Notes under the pieces: generated by a model
Databases searched by the model: none
The model's input: only the letters and a program-made list of their open reading frames with translations
Told to the model about the DNA's origin: nothing
Shown: positions 8,840 through 18,315 of the stretch, piece by piece
Position numbering within the stretch: position 1 is the first letter of the stretch
How the letters are laid out: every line of letters starts with the position of its first letter
Made by a program: the position numbers and the translations under genes
From: a virus
DNA length: 56,634 bases
Reading direction: 5' to 3' (one strand)
IMG/VR virus record: IMGVR_UViG_3300025655_000043
Span: 1 to 56,634 of that record

Positions 8840-9097
8840 GTGGAGATCGCGACACTGTGGAACGTAATACTGTCTTTCGTGAGCGCGATTTTGATTTGGG
8901 GCTGGCGAGGCCACGTCGACGAGGTCAAGCGGCTCCAAATTCTCCTAAACCGCACCCGTGAGGAGATGGCCAAAGAATACGTCACAAAAGAAGAGGTTCA
9001 CGCTGACATCAACCGCGTGATGAACCGACTCGAAGTGCTGGACGCAAAACTAGACCGTCTCATCGAAGGATATCGAACAAGAGGGCAACCAATATGA
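8840..9097 (+). CDS. Small membrane-anchored coiled-coil protein
   Basis: 85 residues. An N-terminal hydrophobic helix (about 6-22, LWNVILSFVSAILIWGW) is followed by a charged coiled coil running to residue 78 (KEEVHADINRVMNRLEVLDAKLDRLIEG). The start is GTG behind GAGGAGACAACCAA. Topology resembles an inner-membrane spanin or an XhlA-type accessory protein, but it lies in the head region rather than with the lysis genes. Function not assigned. Confidence 0.6.
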   Translation: MEIATLWNVILSFVSAILIWGWRGHVDEVKRLQILLNRTREEMAKEYVTKEEVHADINRVMNRLEVLDAKLDRLIEGYRTRGQPI

Positions 9098-9807
9098 GCA
9101 AGTCGTTCAAATATGTCTCAGACTTCGAGTTCCCCAGTGAAGCTGGTTACACCGGCTCCGCAGGGAAAACGATGGTCAAGGGTTACGCACGCGGCGGCAA
9201 GGCTGACGTTGCGCAGGACAAAGCAATGGTGAAAGCTGCCGTGCACAAACACGAAAAGTCGATGCACAAAGGCGAGCCGCTCACCAAACTATCTCACGGC
9301 GGCAAATACCGTGAAGGCGGCAAGATCAAAGACACAATTCGCAATGAGCGCGAGGAAATGTCTAGGATCAAACAGGAAACCCGCAGCGAACGCAAGGATG
9401 CTGGTGAAGAAATGTCTCGCGTGCGCAAAGAGATGCGCTACGACGAGGCAAAGATGAAAAACGACCGCCCTATGCGCAAACAATACCCTGTCGATCGTCG
9501 CGAACCGATGATCGCAATGAAAAGCGGCGGCATGATCAAAAACCGTGGCACGCTTGGCGTTGACAACAACAAAAATCCTGGCGAGACCAAGAAGCACACC
9601 GCTCCGGATCTTCCGCGCCCCAAGACCATGATGGCTAAGGGCGGCATGACCCCGAAGCAGGAAGCCAAAGTCGGACGGGTGATGGGTGAGTTCAAGGAAG
9701 GCAAGCTGCATTCTGGCAGCAAGTCTGGTCCAGAGGTAACAAACCGCAAGCAAGCTGTGGCAATCGCGCTGAACGAGGCAAGGAACATGGGCAAAAAGAA
9801 GAAATGA
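9094..9807 (+). CDS. DUF6496-type basic protein
   Basis: 237 residues, very rich in Lys, Met and Gly. The C-terminal 55 residues (EAKVGRVMGEFKEGKLHSGSKSGPEVTNRKQAVAIALNEA, given in pieces: VGRVMGEFKEGKLHSG then TNRKQAVAIALNEA) match what I know as the DUF6496 motif. Upstream are repeated YARGGK, YREGGK, MKSGGM and MMAKGGM motifs, variants of a glycine motif shared with several other virion proteins here, and a coiled coil about residues 85-125. It is coupled by ATGA to the gene before. A DNA- or virion-associated role is likely but unproven. Confidence 0.7.
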   Translation: MSKSFKYVSDFEFPSEAGYTGSAGKTMVKGYARGGKADVAQDKAMVKAAVHKHEKSMHKGEPLTKLSHGGKYREGGKIKDTIRNEREEMSRIKQETRSERKDAGEEMSRVRKEMRYDEAKMKNDRPMRKQYPVDRREPMIAMKSGGMIKNRGTLGVDNNKNPGETKKHTAPDLPRPKTMMAKGGMTPKQEAKVGRVMGEFKEGKLHSGSKSGPEVTNRKQAVAIALNEARNMGKKKK

Positions 9808-9808
9808 C

Positions 9809-9837
9809 TTGTTATTTCTTCAAAAATGTACCATAAT
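9809..9837 (+). promoter_or_regulatory. Promoter for the 9900 tail transcript
   Basis: TTGTTA (9809-9814), 17-base spacer, CATAAT (9832-9837), in the 92-base gap before the adaptor-like gene. The -10 matches the CATAAT used at other promoters of this genome. Confidence 0.7.
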
Positions 9838-9854
9838 TAAGTGTAAACAAAGAG

Positions 9855-9874
9855 GGCTAGCTGTACCAGCAGCC
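9855..9874 (+). promoter_or_regulatory. Bulged 5' leader hairpin
   Basis: GGCT, a bulged A, GCTG, loop TAC, CAGC, AGCC: an eight-pair hairpin beginning 17 bases after the -10 box. The same inner stem and bulge, with a different but paired outer stem, occurs at 21779-21796 behind another late promoter. Confidence 0.6.
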
Positions 9875-9899
9875 ATATCTGACCATAGATGGAGTTGGA

Positions 9900-10889
9900 A
9901 TGGCGTACTCTGGTGAAATAGGCAACACCACGTTCAATGCGCTGAAGGTCGTAGATCACGCCTTCAGGCGTTGTCGTCTGCCTGCGCAAGCCATTACAGC
10001 AGAAATGCATGACTATGCGGTCGACACTCTCAACACGACTTTAGCAGAACTTGCTAGCGTGAAAACGCCTAGCTGGTGCATCGAGAAAATCATCCTCCCG
10101 ATGTACGAAAATCAACCCGTTGTGACGCTTCCTGAAGGAACGGTCAGCGTGTTGAACTTGAACTACCGCATTCTTCAGCTTTTGAGTGGCGCGACCACCA
10201 CTGCTGGCAACTTGTATCAGGTTTCTTTTACCACCTCGACTGTCGTAGACACGATCGGCATCAAGTGGTCTGGCACTGCGGTGCCGGTTCACTTCCAAGT
10301 CAGCACGAACGGCTCGACCTTCACAACTGTCGGCTCTTCGAGCGCAACGGCTTCAGCCGGTGAGATCACTTGGACAGACATCAGTGGTGCGTTGGCTTAT
10401 CCGTACTTCAGGATCTACACTCAAGACCCGAACGATGTTTTGAGTTACTCTTCGATCACGCTCGGCAACATGCCGCAAGAGATTCCTCTCGGTCAGCTGA
10501 ACCGTGACGGCTACGTGAATCAGTCGAACAAAGTGTTTCCTGGTCGTCCGAGCAACTACTACTTCCAGCGCGACCTGCCAGAGCCAATCGTGCGCATCTG
10601 GCCTGCGCCATTTTCAGCCGCTGAACAAGCGCAACTGGTGTTGTGGCGTCACCGGCAGATCATGAGCAACTCCAACTTGCAACAAGATGTGGAAATCCCC
10701 GCTCGCTGGTTGGAAGCGATAATCAACACACTCGCGGCACGCGTAGCGGCAGAAACGCCACAGGTCGACCCGACCATCATGGCTGTTTTGGAGCAGAAGT
10801 CTGCTATCAGCATGCAGCGTGCTTGGGACGGTGACAACGATGGATCTCCGATTCAGATCAATCCTGGCATCGCGGCGTACACAGCATGA
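9900..10889 (+). CDS. Probable head-tail adaptor / tail tubular A-like protein with inserted beta domain
   Basis: 329 residues. The N-terminal helix region (NALKVVDHAFRRCRLPAQAITAEMHDYAVDTLNTTLAELA) and the C-terminal helix (ARWLEAIINTLAARVAAETP) resemble adaptor proteins of the P22 gp4 / T7 gp11 kind that join portal to tail. Residues about 95-190 form a Thr/Ser-rich beta segment (VDTIGIKWSGTAVPVHFQVS, PYFRIYTQDP) like a discoidin-type sandwich inserted in the adaptor. It has its own promoter and leader hairpin. A tail-structural role is likely; exact position is inferred. Confidence 0.65.
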   Translation: MAYSGEIGNTTFNALKVVDHAFRRCRLPAQAITAEMHDYAVDTLNTTLAELASVKTPSWCIEKIILPMYENQPVVTLPEGTVSVLNLNYRILQLLSGATTTAGNLYQVSFTTSTVVDTIGIKWSGTAVPVHFQVSTNGSTFTTVGSSSATASAGEITWTDISGALAYPYFRIYTQDPNDVLSYSSITLGNMPQEIPLGQLNRDGYVNQSNKVFPGRPSNYYFQRDLPEPIVRIWPAPFSAAEQAQLVLWRHRQIMSNSNLQQDVEIPARWLEAIINTLAARVAAETPQVDPTIMAVLEQKSAISMQRAWDGDNDGSPIQINPGIAAYTA

Positions 10890-11194
10890 GCAACGCACTC
10901 TACTTAGATCCAACAGGTCAAACAACCTATGGCATCGGTATTTGCGGTCGTTGTTCGCGCAAGATGTTCTTGTCTGACTTGCAGCCCGACCCAAACTACC
11001 CAGGACTGATGGTTTGCGAAGCAGACCGCGACCAGTACGATCCTTATCGACTCGCTCCTCGTGCGCCCGACAAGATTGTGTTGCCCTTCAACCGTCCAGA
11101 CACGCCAATCAACACGCGCCCAGCGGGTTTGATTCAGGAAGCTGGCAATGAGTTCATCATCACAGAAGATGGTGACGGATATTTGGAGATTTGA
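10886..11194 (+). CDS. Small zinc-ribbon-like virion protein
   Basis: 102 residues, coupled by ATGA to the adaptor-like gene. It contains GICGRCSRKMFLSDLQPDPNYPG then LMVCEADRDQYDP: a CxxC pair followed by a lone Cys and acidic residues, suggesting a metal-binding knuckle. Similar short proteins occur next to tail adaptor genes in phages of this type. Function unknown. Confidence 0.65.
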   Translation: MSNALYLDPTGQTTYGIGICGRCSRKMFLSDLQPDPNYPGLMVCEADRDQYDPYRLAPRAPDKIVLPFNRPDTPINTRPAGLIQEAGNEFIITEDGDGYLEI

Positions 11195-11197
11195 CGC

Positions 11198-14100
11198 ATG
11201 TCTGACGTTCCGAGCAATTTGATCCCGACCCGCGTCACTCAACTTCCGACTGCGCCGGTTGCGGACGAAAACTCCCTGATGATGATTGTCTATCAGGGCA
11301 ACAACTACCAGATCCGAGTCGGCGACCTGCTTAGCGTCGCTGGCGTGCCGACTTCACGGCAAGTCATCGCTGGAACTGGTCTCACGGGCGGAGGCGCACT
11401 CAGCAGCAACGTGACCTTGAGCGTCGCCAACGGCGGCATCGGCACGACCCAGTTGGCTGCTAGCGGTGTCACCCCTGGAACTTACGGCGACGCCACCAAC
11501 ATCCCTGTGTTCATCGTTGATTCGACTGGGCGCGTGACGGCAGCGACAACTGTCCCTGCTTCTGGGGGCGGCGGCGTCCCAACAACCCGTGAAGTCATTG
11601 CCGGAACCGGCTTGAACGGTGGCGGTGCGCTCAGTTCCAATGTCACGTTGAACGCCAACCTTTCCAGCGCAACTCCGCAATCGTTGGATGGAACTGGTTC
11701 GGCTGGCGTTTCGAACGACATCTCGCGCGCTGATCACACGCACCCCGCTGTCGATCTTGCTGATCAAACTCAAGTCGACGGCATCCTCCCCGTGGACCAA
11801 GGCGGCACGTCACGCAGCCTCGTGCCGGATGAAGGTGCGATCGTTTGGTCTGGTGCAGACGGTCTTTACATTGGTCCAGCTGGCGTCGCCGGTCAGGTTC
11901 TGCTTTCTGGCGGCATTGGCGAATACACTTGGTCGGATCAAGATCAACTCGACGTTGGTCAAGCAGACAACATCAATGGCGGAACGGCCAACCAATTGGT
12001 TGTTCAAACCGCAGCAGACACAACAGGTTTCGTGCCTGCGCCGACTCTTGGCAACACCGTTCTCTATTGGAACGGAACGGACATCGTTTGGGGTTCGGTT
12101 CCTGGCACTGGCACTGTCGTTTCAGTTGGTTTGGCGCTTCCTTCTGAATTCACCGTGACCGGTTCTCCGGTGACAACTTCTGGGACGTTGACGGGTGACT
12201 GGGCAGCGCAAAACCCGAACATCGTTTTTGCTGGTCCTGGAACGGGTGCAACGGCTGCAACACCAACATTCCGCTCTTTGAACAACACAGACATTCCTTC
12301 GGCTTTGTCTGGGAAAACAATCGACAACAGCCCGATCGGCAGCTTGAATCCTTCTACAGGTGTTTTCACGACTGTTGACGCGACCGATGTTTCTGCTTCT
12401 TTGGTGGATGCGACAAACGTCGAAACCTCGAACATCAAAGCCAAAGACGGCACCGCGTCCGCCACGATTGCAGACACGACCGGTGTGATGACGATCGCGT
12501 CCTCCGTGCTTACCACCACCGACATCAACGGCGGCAACATTGACAACACCGTCATCGGCGCAACAACGCCAGTGGCCGGTTCGTTCACCAACATCGCTGG
12601 TGAGCGCATCGACATGGACACAACGCCTCCAGCGCAAACTGACGCTGAAGGTCGGATGTATTGGAACAGTGACGACAACGCCAAGACTCTCAACATCGGC
12701 ATGGCCGGTGGAGCGGTGGTGCAACAAGTCGGTCAGGAAACCTATTACCGCGTCAAAGCGTCCGCAGCAATCACCAACGGTCAAACGGTCATGTTCACGG
12801 GCACCGTCGGTGCCAGCGGAGGGTTGTTGGCTGCGCCAGCGAACGGATTGACCGATGCGACAGCAACTTACTTCATGGGCGTTGCCACAGAAGACATCGC
12901 GTTGAACGGTTGGGGATACATCACGCACTTCGGCGTCGTGCGTGGCATCAACACGACTGGTGGCGCAGAAGCGTGGGTTGACGGGCAGATCCTTTATTAC
13001 AACCCAGCAGTTCCTGGCGGTCTTACCAAGAACGTGCCTGCTGCACCGGCGGCAAAGATCGAAGTCGCGGCGGTCATTTATGCAGCAGCCAACGGCTCTC
13101 TTTTCGTCAGACCGGTCATCGGATATTCTCTCGAAGACTTGAACGACGTTGAGACCGCATCGCCTTCGAACAACGACGTCCTCATCTATTCAACAAACAA
13201 ATGGACGCACGTGCCGCAGTCCAATTTGAATGTGAGCACGGCGACCACGGCAACCAATATCGCTGGCGGTGCGGCAGGCTCGATCCCTTATCAGACCGGT
13301 AGTGGTTCAACATCGTTGCTCGCGACAGGTTCTGGCGTTTTGATCGGCGGCACGACACCTAGTTACAGCACGACCCCGACCCTGACCGGCACGAACTTCA
13401 GTGCGATTCCGAACGCGGCTCTGACCAACAGTTCGGTCACCATCGGCTCCACAAGCGTGGCGCTGGGCGCAACAGCTTCTTCGCTCGCTGGTCTTTCCTC
13501 GGTCACATTGACCGGTGACCCCACGACAGCTTTGCAGGCTGCAACAAAGCAGTACGTAGACACTTTGGCGGCTAGCGGGATTCATTTCCACGACCCTGTT
13601 CGGGTAGAGTCTCCAAATACTGCTGGCAATTTGAACGCCACGTATAACAATGGGGCTTCGGGCGTTGGAGCGACGCTGACCAATGCTGGGGCGCAAACTG
13701 CGCTGGTCATTGACGGTGTAACGCTGAACACCAACGATCGCGTACTGATCTACAACCAGACCAATCAGTACGAAAACGGTGTTTACACGGTCACTGACAC
13801 AGGCTCAGGCTCCACCAACTGGGTGCTGACTCGGGCGACAGACGCAGACACTTATGCCCCATTCAGCCCAAATTCTCTAGGACAAGGCGACGCATTTTTC
13901 GTCACCTCAGGCAACACCGGCGCTGGTGAAACTTACATCTGCAACACCGTAGGCACGATCATTTTCGGCACCACCGCGATCACGTTTGCGCAAGTTTCTT
14001 CCGCGCAAGTGTACACCGCTGGCACAGGGTTAACCCTGACCGGAACGCAATTCTCGTTGACCACTCCGGTTGTCGCGACCAATGGCGGCACAGGCATCAG

Positions 14101-14602
14101 CGGGTACGCGGTTGGTGATTTGATTTTCGCCAACACGACCACAACATTAGATCGGCTGACTGTTGGCGCGGCCAATCGCATCCTCACCTCCAACGGGACG
14201 GCTCCTGGGTGGACAGATCCAGCCAGCGTCACTGTTGGGATCGCAACGACGGCTGGTTCAGTGACCAACTCGGTTACTTTCAACACCACCGGCGGCGCAG
14301 CAGCTGGCACCGCTTATAACGGCTCGGCAGCTTACACGATCGACTACAGCACCGTTGGTGCTCCTAAAGCTGACGGCACGGGTGCTTCTGGCACTTGGAA
14401 CATCAACATCAGCGGCACAGCGGCAACCGCCACCAGCGCGACAACAGCGACAAACCTCGCAGGTGGTTCGGCGAGCCAAATTCCTTACCAAACAGGCGGC
14501 GGTGCAACGAGTTTCATCGCCAATGGAACCGCTGGTCAGGTTCTCTTGTCGAACGGCAGCAGCGCGCCAAGCTGGGGCGGAATGGACGGAGGGACGTTCT
14601 GA
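11198..14602 (+). CDS. Long tail fibre protein
   Basis: 1134 residues, almost wholly Thr/Ser/Gly/Asn/Ala with no charged helices after the N-terminus, typical of a trimeric beta fibre. The N-terminus (IPTRVTQLPTAPVADENSLMMIVYQG) would be the virion attachment part. Internal repeats are visible: VIAGTGLTGGGALSSNVTLS near residues 54-75 recurs as VIAGTGLNGGGALSSNVTLN near 137-158, and TATNIAGGAAGSIPYQTGSG near 685 recurs as TATNLAGGSASQIPYQTGGG near 1095. It ends GGMDGGTF, similar to the ending of the 22448 protein. It probably mediates host contact. Confidence 0.75.
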   Translation: MSDVPSNLIPTRVTQLPTAPVADENSLMMIVYQGNNYQIRVGDLLSVAGVPTSRQVIAGTGLTGGGALSSNVTLSVANGGIGTTQLAASGVTPGTYGDATNIPVFIVDSTGRVTAATTVPASGGGGVPTTREVIAGTGLNGGGALSSNVTLNANLSSATPQSLDGTGSAGVSNDISRADHTHPAVDLADQTQVDGILPVDQGGTSRSLVPDEGAIVWSGADGLYIGPAGVAGQVLLSGGIGEYTWSDQDQLDVGQADNINGGTANQLVVQTAADTTGFVPAPTLGNTVLYWNGTDIVWGSVPGTGTVVSVGLALPSEFTVTGSPVTTSGTLTGDWAAQNPNIVFAGPGTGATAATPTFRSLNNTDIPSALSGKTIDNSPIGSLNPSTGVFTTVDATDVSASLVDATNVETSNIKAKDGTASATIADTTGVMTIASSVLTTTDINGGNIDNTVIGATTPVAGSFTNIAGERIDMDTTPPAQTDAEGRMYWNSDDNAKTLNIGMAGGAVVQQVGQETYYRVKASAAITNGQTVMFTGTVGASGGLLAAPANGLTDATATYFMGVATEDIALNGWGYITHFGVVRGINTTGGAEAWVDGQILYYNPAVPGGLTKNVPAAPAAKIEVAAVIYAAANGSLFVRPVIGYSLEDLNDVETASPSNNDVLIYSTNKWTHVPQSNLNVSTATTATNIAGGAAGSIPYQTGSGSTSLLATGSGVLIGGTTPSYSTTPTLTGTNFSAIPNAALTNSSVTIGSTSVALGATASSLAGLSSVTLTGDPTTALQAATKQYVDTLAASGIHFHDPVRVESPNTAGNLNATYNNGASGVGATLTNAGAQTALVIDGVTLNTNDRVLIYNQTNQYENGVYTVTDTGSGSTNWVLTRATDADTYAPFSPNSLGQGDAFFVTSGNTGAGETYICNTVGTIIFGTTAITFAQVSSAQVYTAGTGLTLTGTQFSLTTPVVATNGGTGISGYAVGDLIFANTTTTLDRLTVGAANRILTSNGTAPGWTDPASVTVGIATTAGSVTNSVTFNTTGGAAAGTAYNGSAAYTIDYSTVGAPKADGTGASGTWNINISGTAATATSATTATNLAGGSASQIPYQTGGGATSFIANGTAGQVLLSNGSSAPSWGGMDGGTF

Positions 14603-14613
14603 TGAATCAATCG

Positions 14614-14642
14614 TTGCCTTGTAGTGAACTTGAAGGCATAAT
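14614..14642 (+). promoter_or_regulatory. Promoter before the 14673 gene
   Basis: TTGCCT (14614-14619), 17-base spacer, CATAAT (14637-14642), in the 70-base gap after the fibre gene. A 6-base inverted repeat TTTCTT / AAGAAA (14644-14660) lies right behind it, around the expected transcription start. Confidence 0.7.
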
Positions 14643-14672
14643 GTTTCTTAACTCAAGAAAGAGGTAACAGCA

Positions 14673-14990
14673 ATGGCACAGACAGGCTACACACCGATTC
14701 AGCTGTACCGCAGCACGACCGCGAGTGCGGTGCCTTCTGCGGCCAACCTGAATCCTGGTGAACTCGCAATCAACATAAACGACGCCGATATGGCTTTGTA
14801 CGCTGAAAATGCGTCTGGCACAGTCAAGCGCATCATCAACAATCCTGCTGGGTTGAAATACCCGACAGCAGATGGATCAAACGGCCAAGTAATCAGCACC
14901 GACGGTTCTGGGAACTTGACATTCTCAACACCGTCAGCTGGTGTGACAACCGGCAAGGCCATCGCCATGGCCATGATCTTTGGATTCTAA
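14673..14990 (+). CDS. Short fibre-associated protein
   Basis: 105 residues. The N-terminal part (TPIQLYRSTTASAVPSAANLNPGELAININDADMALYAENASG) matches the common phage tail-fibre attachment pattern 'ANLxxGELAxNxxDxxLY'. It ends in a small hydrophobic stretch (AIAMAMIFGF). It reads like a fibre N-terminal domain without a long shaft, so it may be a short collar or plug protein, or a truncated fibre. It has its own promoter. Confidence 0.6.
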   Translation: MAQTGYTPIQLYRSTTASAVPSAANLNPGELAININDADMALYAENASGTVKRIINNPAGLKYPTADGSNGQVISTDGSGNLTFSTPSAGVTTGKAIAMAMIFGF

Positions 14991-15002
14991 GGAGCTAACG
15001 AA

Positions 15003-15374
15003 ATGGCCAACCCGAATATCGTCAACGTAACCTCGATTTACGGCAACACGTCGTATCTCATCCCCACGACAACCAGCGCAACAACTTGGACCGCACTGAC
15101 GCCTGCAAGCGGCACTGTCAACAAGGTCAACAACATCGTCGCCTCGAACGTAACAGGCTCTGCTGTGGCGGTGACTGTTTCGGTCAATAGCGCGACTGGC
15201 GGTGGCGGAACGGCGTATCGAATCGCTTACCAGATCAGCGTTCCTGCGAACGCTTCGTTGATCATCGTCGACAAGACGACTTCCATCTACGTTGGTGAGT
15301 CGCAGTCTGTGGTCGCAACTGTTGGAACAGCAAACGCCATCGAACTCACAGCCAGTTACGAAGCACTGACCTGA
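15003..15374 (+). CDS. Hypothetical beta-rich tail protein, 123 residues
   Basis: Small Thr/Val/Ala-rich protein with alternating hydrophobic pattern (VAVTVSVNSATGGGGTAYRIAYQISVPANASLIIVDK), predicted all-beta. No catalytic motif. It lies between fibre-like genes, preceded by AAGGAGCTAACGAA. Probably a virion surface or tail protein; no family recognised. Confidence 0.65.
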   Translation: MANPNIVNVTSIYGNTSYLIPTTTSATTWTALTPASGTVNKVNNIVASNVTGSAVAVTVSVNSATGGGGTAYRIAYQISVPANASLIIVDKTTSIYVGESQSVVATVGTANAIELTASYEALT

Positions 15375-15389
15375 TAAGGAGTCGCCGCA

Positions 15390-16478
15390 ATGTCGATGCG
15401 CTATCAGGCTGGTATTTTAACAGCTTCGCACTTTCCGCTGAAAACGCCAAGTGCGCCTACAATTGGCGCAGCAACCGTTGGCAATGCTCAAGTTTCGGTT
15501 GCTTTCACCGCGCCTTCTGACATTGGCGGAGGAGCAATCACGTCTTATCAAGTCGTTGTCACGGATTCGTCCAGCGGCGCGGTGTTCACGAACACCGGTG
15601 CATCTTCGCCGATCGTTGTGACGGGTTTGACGAACGGCAACACGTACACCGCAAAAGTCGCGGCAACCAACGCTTTCGGCACTGGCCCTTACAGTTCAAA
15701 CAGCGCGTCATTTAGTCCGCTCACCCAAGGTCAGCAAGCCTACACAACATCCGGAACTTATTCTTGGGTTGCACCGAGTGGTGTGACTAGTGTTTCCGTG
15801 GTTGCTGTTGGCGCAGGAAGCGGAAGGAAGGATTGGAGCAGCGAAGGCAAGGCTGGTGGCGGTGGTGGCGCACTAGCTTACATCAACAACTACACCGTGA
15901 CTCCTGGAAACAGCTATACTGTCATCGTTGGAGGAACAGGATTTTCCAGCAGCGGCGGTGCTTCTACATTCATAAGTTCTGCCGTCTTGTCTGCTGGCGG
16001 AGGCACGATTAGTTCGACTCCATACAACGGAGGCATAGGCGGTGTTGTCATTGCTGGAACAGGATATTCTGGCGGTAACGGTGGAAACGTAGGCGGAGCA
16101 TCTTCTGTTGCTTCTGGTGGCGGCGGCGCAGGCGGTTACGCTGGTGTCGGCGGCAACGGCGCAGGCATCGGCAGCAGCGGTGGAACAGGCGCAGGCGGCG
16201 CAGGCGGCGGCGGTGCCGTCACAGACACACCAACATCTTGGTCTGGAGGGCGAGGCGGCGGCGTCGGCATTCTTGGTCAGGGTTCAAACGGGACAGGCGG
16301 CGTTTTCTACGGCACGAATCCTGGAACGGTTCAAGGCGGCGCAGGCTCTGGAGGCTCTGGACAACTTTACGGTGCGGGCGGAGGCACGACTTCTGCTGAT
16401 GCAGGCGGCGGCGCAGTTCGCATCATCTGGCCCGGAACAAGCCGTTCGTTCCCGAGCACTAACACGGGGGATCTGTGA
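15390..16478 (+). CDS. Fibronectin-III plus glycine-rich adhesin
   Basis: 362 residues. Residues about 20-112 form a fibronectin type III domain (GASSPIVVTGLTNGNTYTAKVAATNAFGTGP). Next is a GTYSWVAPSGVTSVSVVAVG strand, then a long glycine-rich domain (about 150-345) interrupted by INNYTVTPGNSYTV. The end is VRIIWPGTSRSFPSTNT. The glycine-rich part resembles distal tail-fibre adhesins of the T-even gp38 kind, which recognise host surface proteins; that role is inferred. Its domains are shared with the proteins at 16478 (fibronectin) and 18312 (glycine-rich). Confidence 0.7.
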   Translation: MSMRYQAGILTASHFPLKTPSAPTIGAATVGNAQVSVAFTAPSDIGGGAITSYQVVVTDSSSGAVFTNTGASSPIVVTGLTNGNTYTAKVAATNAFGTGPYSSNSASFSPLTQGQQAYTTSGTYSWVAPSGVTSVSVVAVGAGSGRKDWSSEGKAGGGGGALAYINNYTVTPGNSYTVIVGGTGFSSSGGASTFISSAVLSAGGGTISSTPYNGGIGGVVIAGTGYSGGNGGNVGGASSVASGGGGAGGYAGVGGNGAGIGSSGGTGAGGAGGGGAVTDTPTSWSGGRGGGVGILGQGSNGTGGVFYGTNPGTVQGGAGSGGSGQLYGAGGGTTSADAGGGAVRIIWPGTSRSFPSTNTGDL

Positions 16479-17809
16479 TGCCTAATTTCAACGGAATGTG
16501 GACCTCCCGGCAGCAGATGCAGGCACGCGGGACTAATTTGTGGCCCGCAAATCCGGGTGCGCCGACGAGCGTGTCGGCGACGGCGGGTAACGCGCAGGCA
16601 ACGGTGACTTTTACAGCCCCCACTGATGCGGGTTATCCGACAACGCTCACTTATACTGTAACGTCTAGTCCCGGCGGAATCACCGCCACAGGCGCTTCTT
16701 CACCGATTACTGTGACTGGGTTGACGAACTACACGTCGTACACTTTTACAGTTACCGCAACCAATGCTACTGGAACTGGGCCAGCTAGTTCTGCTTCGAG
16801 CGCGGTCACTCCGGCTGCTCCACAGTTGTTAGTTTTCTACACGAGCGCGGGCGGCACTGTTTTGCGAAGTGACACGCTGGCTAATGTGACTTCCACGTAT
16901 ATTAACAGTTCTGCTTCAACTGTCATCTGGGCGGCGAGTCATGAACGTATGTACAAGCCGACACATCAGAACACTTTGATCGGTTACGGAACTTGGGCGG
17001 GCTCGGGCGGCACCACCTGTGCGGTGGCCAACACTAGCACTACACCTTGGACTTGGTACGTCGGTTATTCTGGCATTTCCAATCCTGGCGGCGGAAACGC
17101 TTTTTACCCATACTGTATACCGAACTCTTACGGCGGCACCGTCATCAACAGCACTTCAGACGAAGGTGTTTGTAACACCGTTTCTCGTTCTGAGGTGGGT
17201 GGCTACCCCGCTTCTTTTACGAGTTACGGGCAAAGTGCGGCATTCACTGTGCAAGGTGATTACTGTTACATGTGGAGCAGCGGGGGTCTTTACAAGTACT
17301 TGTTCAACTCCACGACTTTGAGTTTGTCAAGCAGCAATGCTAGCTATACTTGGAACGGTATTGACAGTCCGGTCGCGGCTTCGCCTGACAACTCTCTAAT
17401 CGCTGCTGGCAAGGGCTCCACGGTTTACATTTTCAATTCGTCTTGTTCTCTGGTGACGACCTTGACCAGCTGGCCGATCACGATCACACGCCCCACCTGT
17501 TTGGCTTTTAGCCCTGATGGGCGCTACATTTTGGCCGGAGGTTACACGGCGTCCCAGCCTTTCATGTTCTCGATTGACACTCAGAACTCATACGCCGTGA
17601 CCAACTTGAACGTCCCGACGGCGAGTGGCACCAACAACTACATTCGCGGTATCGCTTGGTATCCAGACAACGACACTTACGCTGTTTCTGGCTATGTAAA
17701 CACGTACAGCCACATTGGTAAACTCAGTTCAGGCGGTTTGACCACTAATTTGTATAGCGGCGGACAAATAACAAGCAGTTCTTGTGGCGTAGCCGTCATA
17801 CCGCTGTGA
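16478..17809 (+). CDS. Fibronectin-III plus beta-propeller-like tail protein
   Basis: 443 residues from an ATG overlapping the previous TGA (TGATG; a GTG lies one codon earlier). Residues about 25-112 are a fibronectin-III domain (GASSPITVTGLTNYTSYTFTVTATNATGTGP). The remaining 330 residues have repeated blade-like units such as DSPVAASPDNSLIAAGKGSTVYIFN, TCLAFSPDGRYILAGGY and IRGIAWYPDNDTYAVSGY, the pattern of WD-type beta-propellers. A host- or glycan-binding tip is plausible. I infer function from architecture only. Confidence 0.65.
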   Translation: MPNFNGMWTSRQQMQARGTNLWPANPGAPTSVSATAGNAQATVTFTAPTDAGYPTTLTYTVTSSPGGITATGASSPITVTGLTNYTSYTFTVTATNATGTGPASSASSAVTPAAPQLLVFYTSAGGTVLRSDTLANVTSTYINSSASTVIWAASHERMYKPTHQNTLIGYGTWAGSGGTTCAVANTSTTPWTWYVGYSGISNPGGGNAFYPYCIPNSYGGTVINSTSDEGVCNTVSRSEVGGYPASFTSYGQSAAFTVQGDYCYMWSSGGLYKYLFNSTTLSLSSSNASYTWNGIDSPVAASPDNSLIAAGKGSTVYIFNSSCSLVTTLTSWPITITRPTCLAFSPDGRYILAGGYTASQPFMFSIDTQNSYAVTNLNVPTASGTNNYIRGIAWYPDNDTYAVSGYVNTYSHIGKLSSGGLTTNLYSGGQITSSSCGVAVIPL

Positions 17810-17838
17810 AATCGGAAATCTGCAAAGGAGAAAACCAA

Positions 17839-18315
17839 GTGGAACTTTTTATTCGTATCAAAGATGGTGAGCCGTTTCAGCACCCTATCTTCGGTGACAA
17901 TTTCCGACAGGCTTTCCCGGACGTTGACGTCAATAACTTGCCCGCCGGTTACATGCGTTTCATTCGTAAAGAACCCCCACAACTTGGCCCGTATCGCAAA
18001 AACCTACGTGCCAAATATGTCGTCATGGGTGAATACTGCACGGATGAGTTCGTTTGGGATGAAATGACCGATGAAGAGCGCAAAGCGTTGCAAGAAGCTG
18101 TTAAAGCCGAATGGGCTTCCAACAACGGTTTTGCATCATGGTGGTTTGACGAACTCACTTGTCGGTTCATGCCTCCGACACCTATGCCTGACCCGACCAA
18201 ACCTTATGTGTGGAGAGAGTCTGATCAGACTTGGGTTTTGATCCCCCCTCAACCAGAACCTTCGGTTGAAGGTTGGGAGTTTGACGTTGAATCTGAGGCC
18301 TGGAGAAAAGTATGA
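17839..18315 (+). CDS. Possible tail-fibre assembly or accessory protein
   Basis: 158 residues from a GTG behind AAAGGAGAAAACCAA; an in-frame earlier start would lack a ribosome site. Sequence: VELFIRIKDGEPFQHPIFGDNFRQAFP at the start, an acidic helix (DEMTDEERKALQEAVKAEW), then Pro- and Trp-rich segments (MPPTPMPDPTKPYVWRESDQTWV). It lies between two adhesin genes and overlaps the second by ATGA, the usual location of a fibre chaperone. No firm family match. Confidence 0.6.
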   Translation: MELFIRIKDGEPFQHPIFGDNFRQAFPDVDVNNLPAGYMRFIRKEPPQLGPYRKNLRAKYVVMGEYCTDEFVWDEMTDEERKALQEAVKAEWASNNGFASWWFDELTCRFMPPTPMPDPTKPYVWRESDQTWVLIPPQPEPSVEGWEFDVESEAWRKV

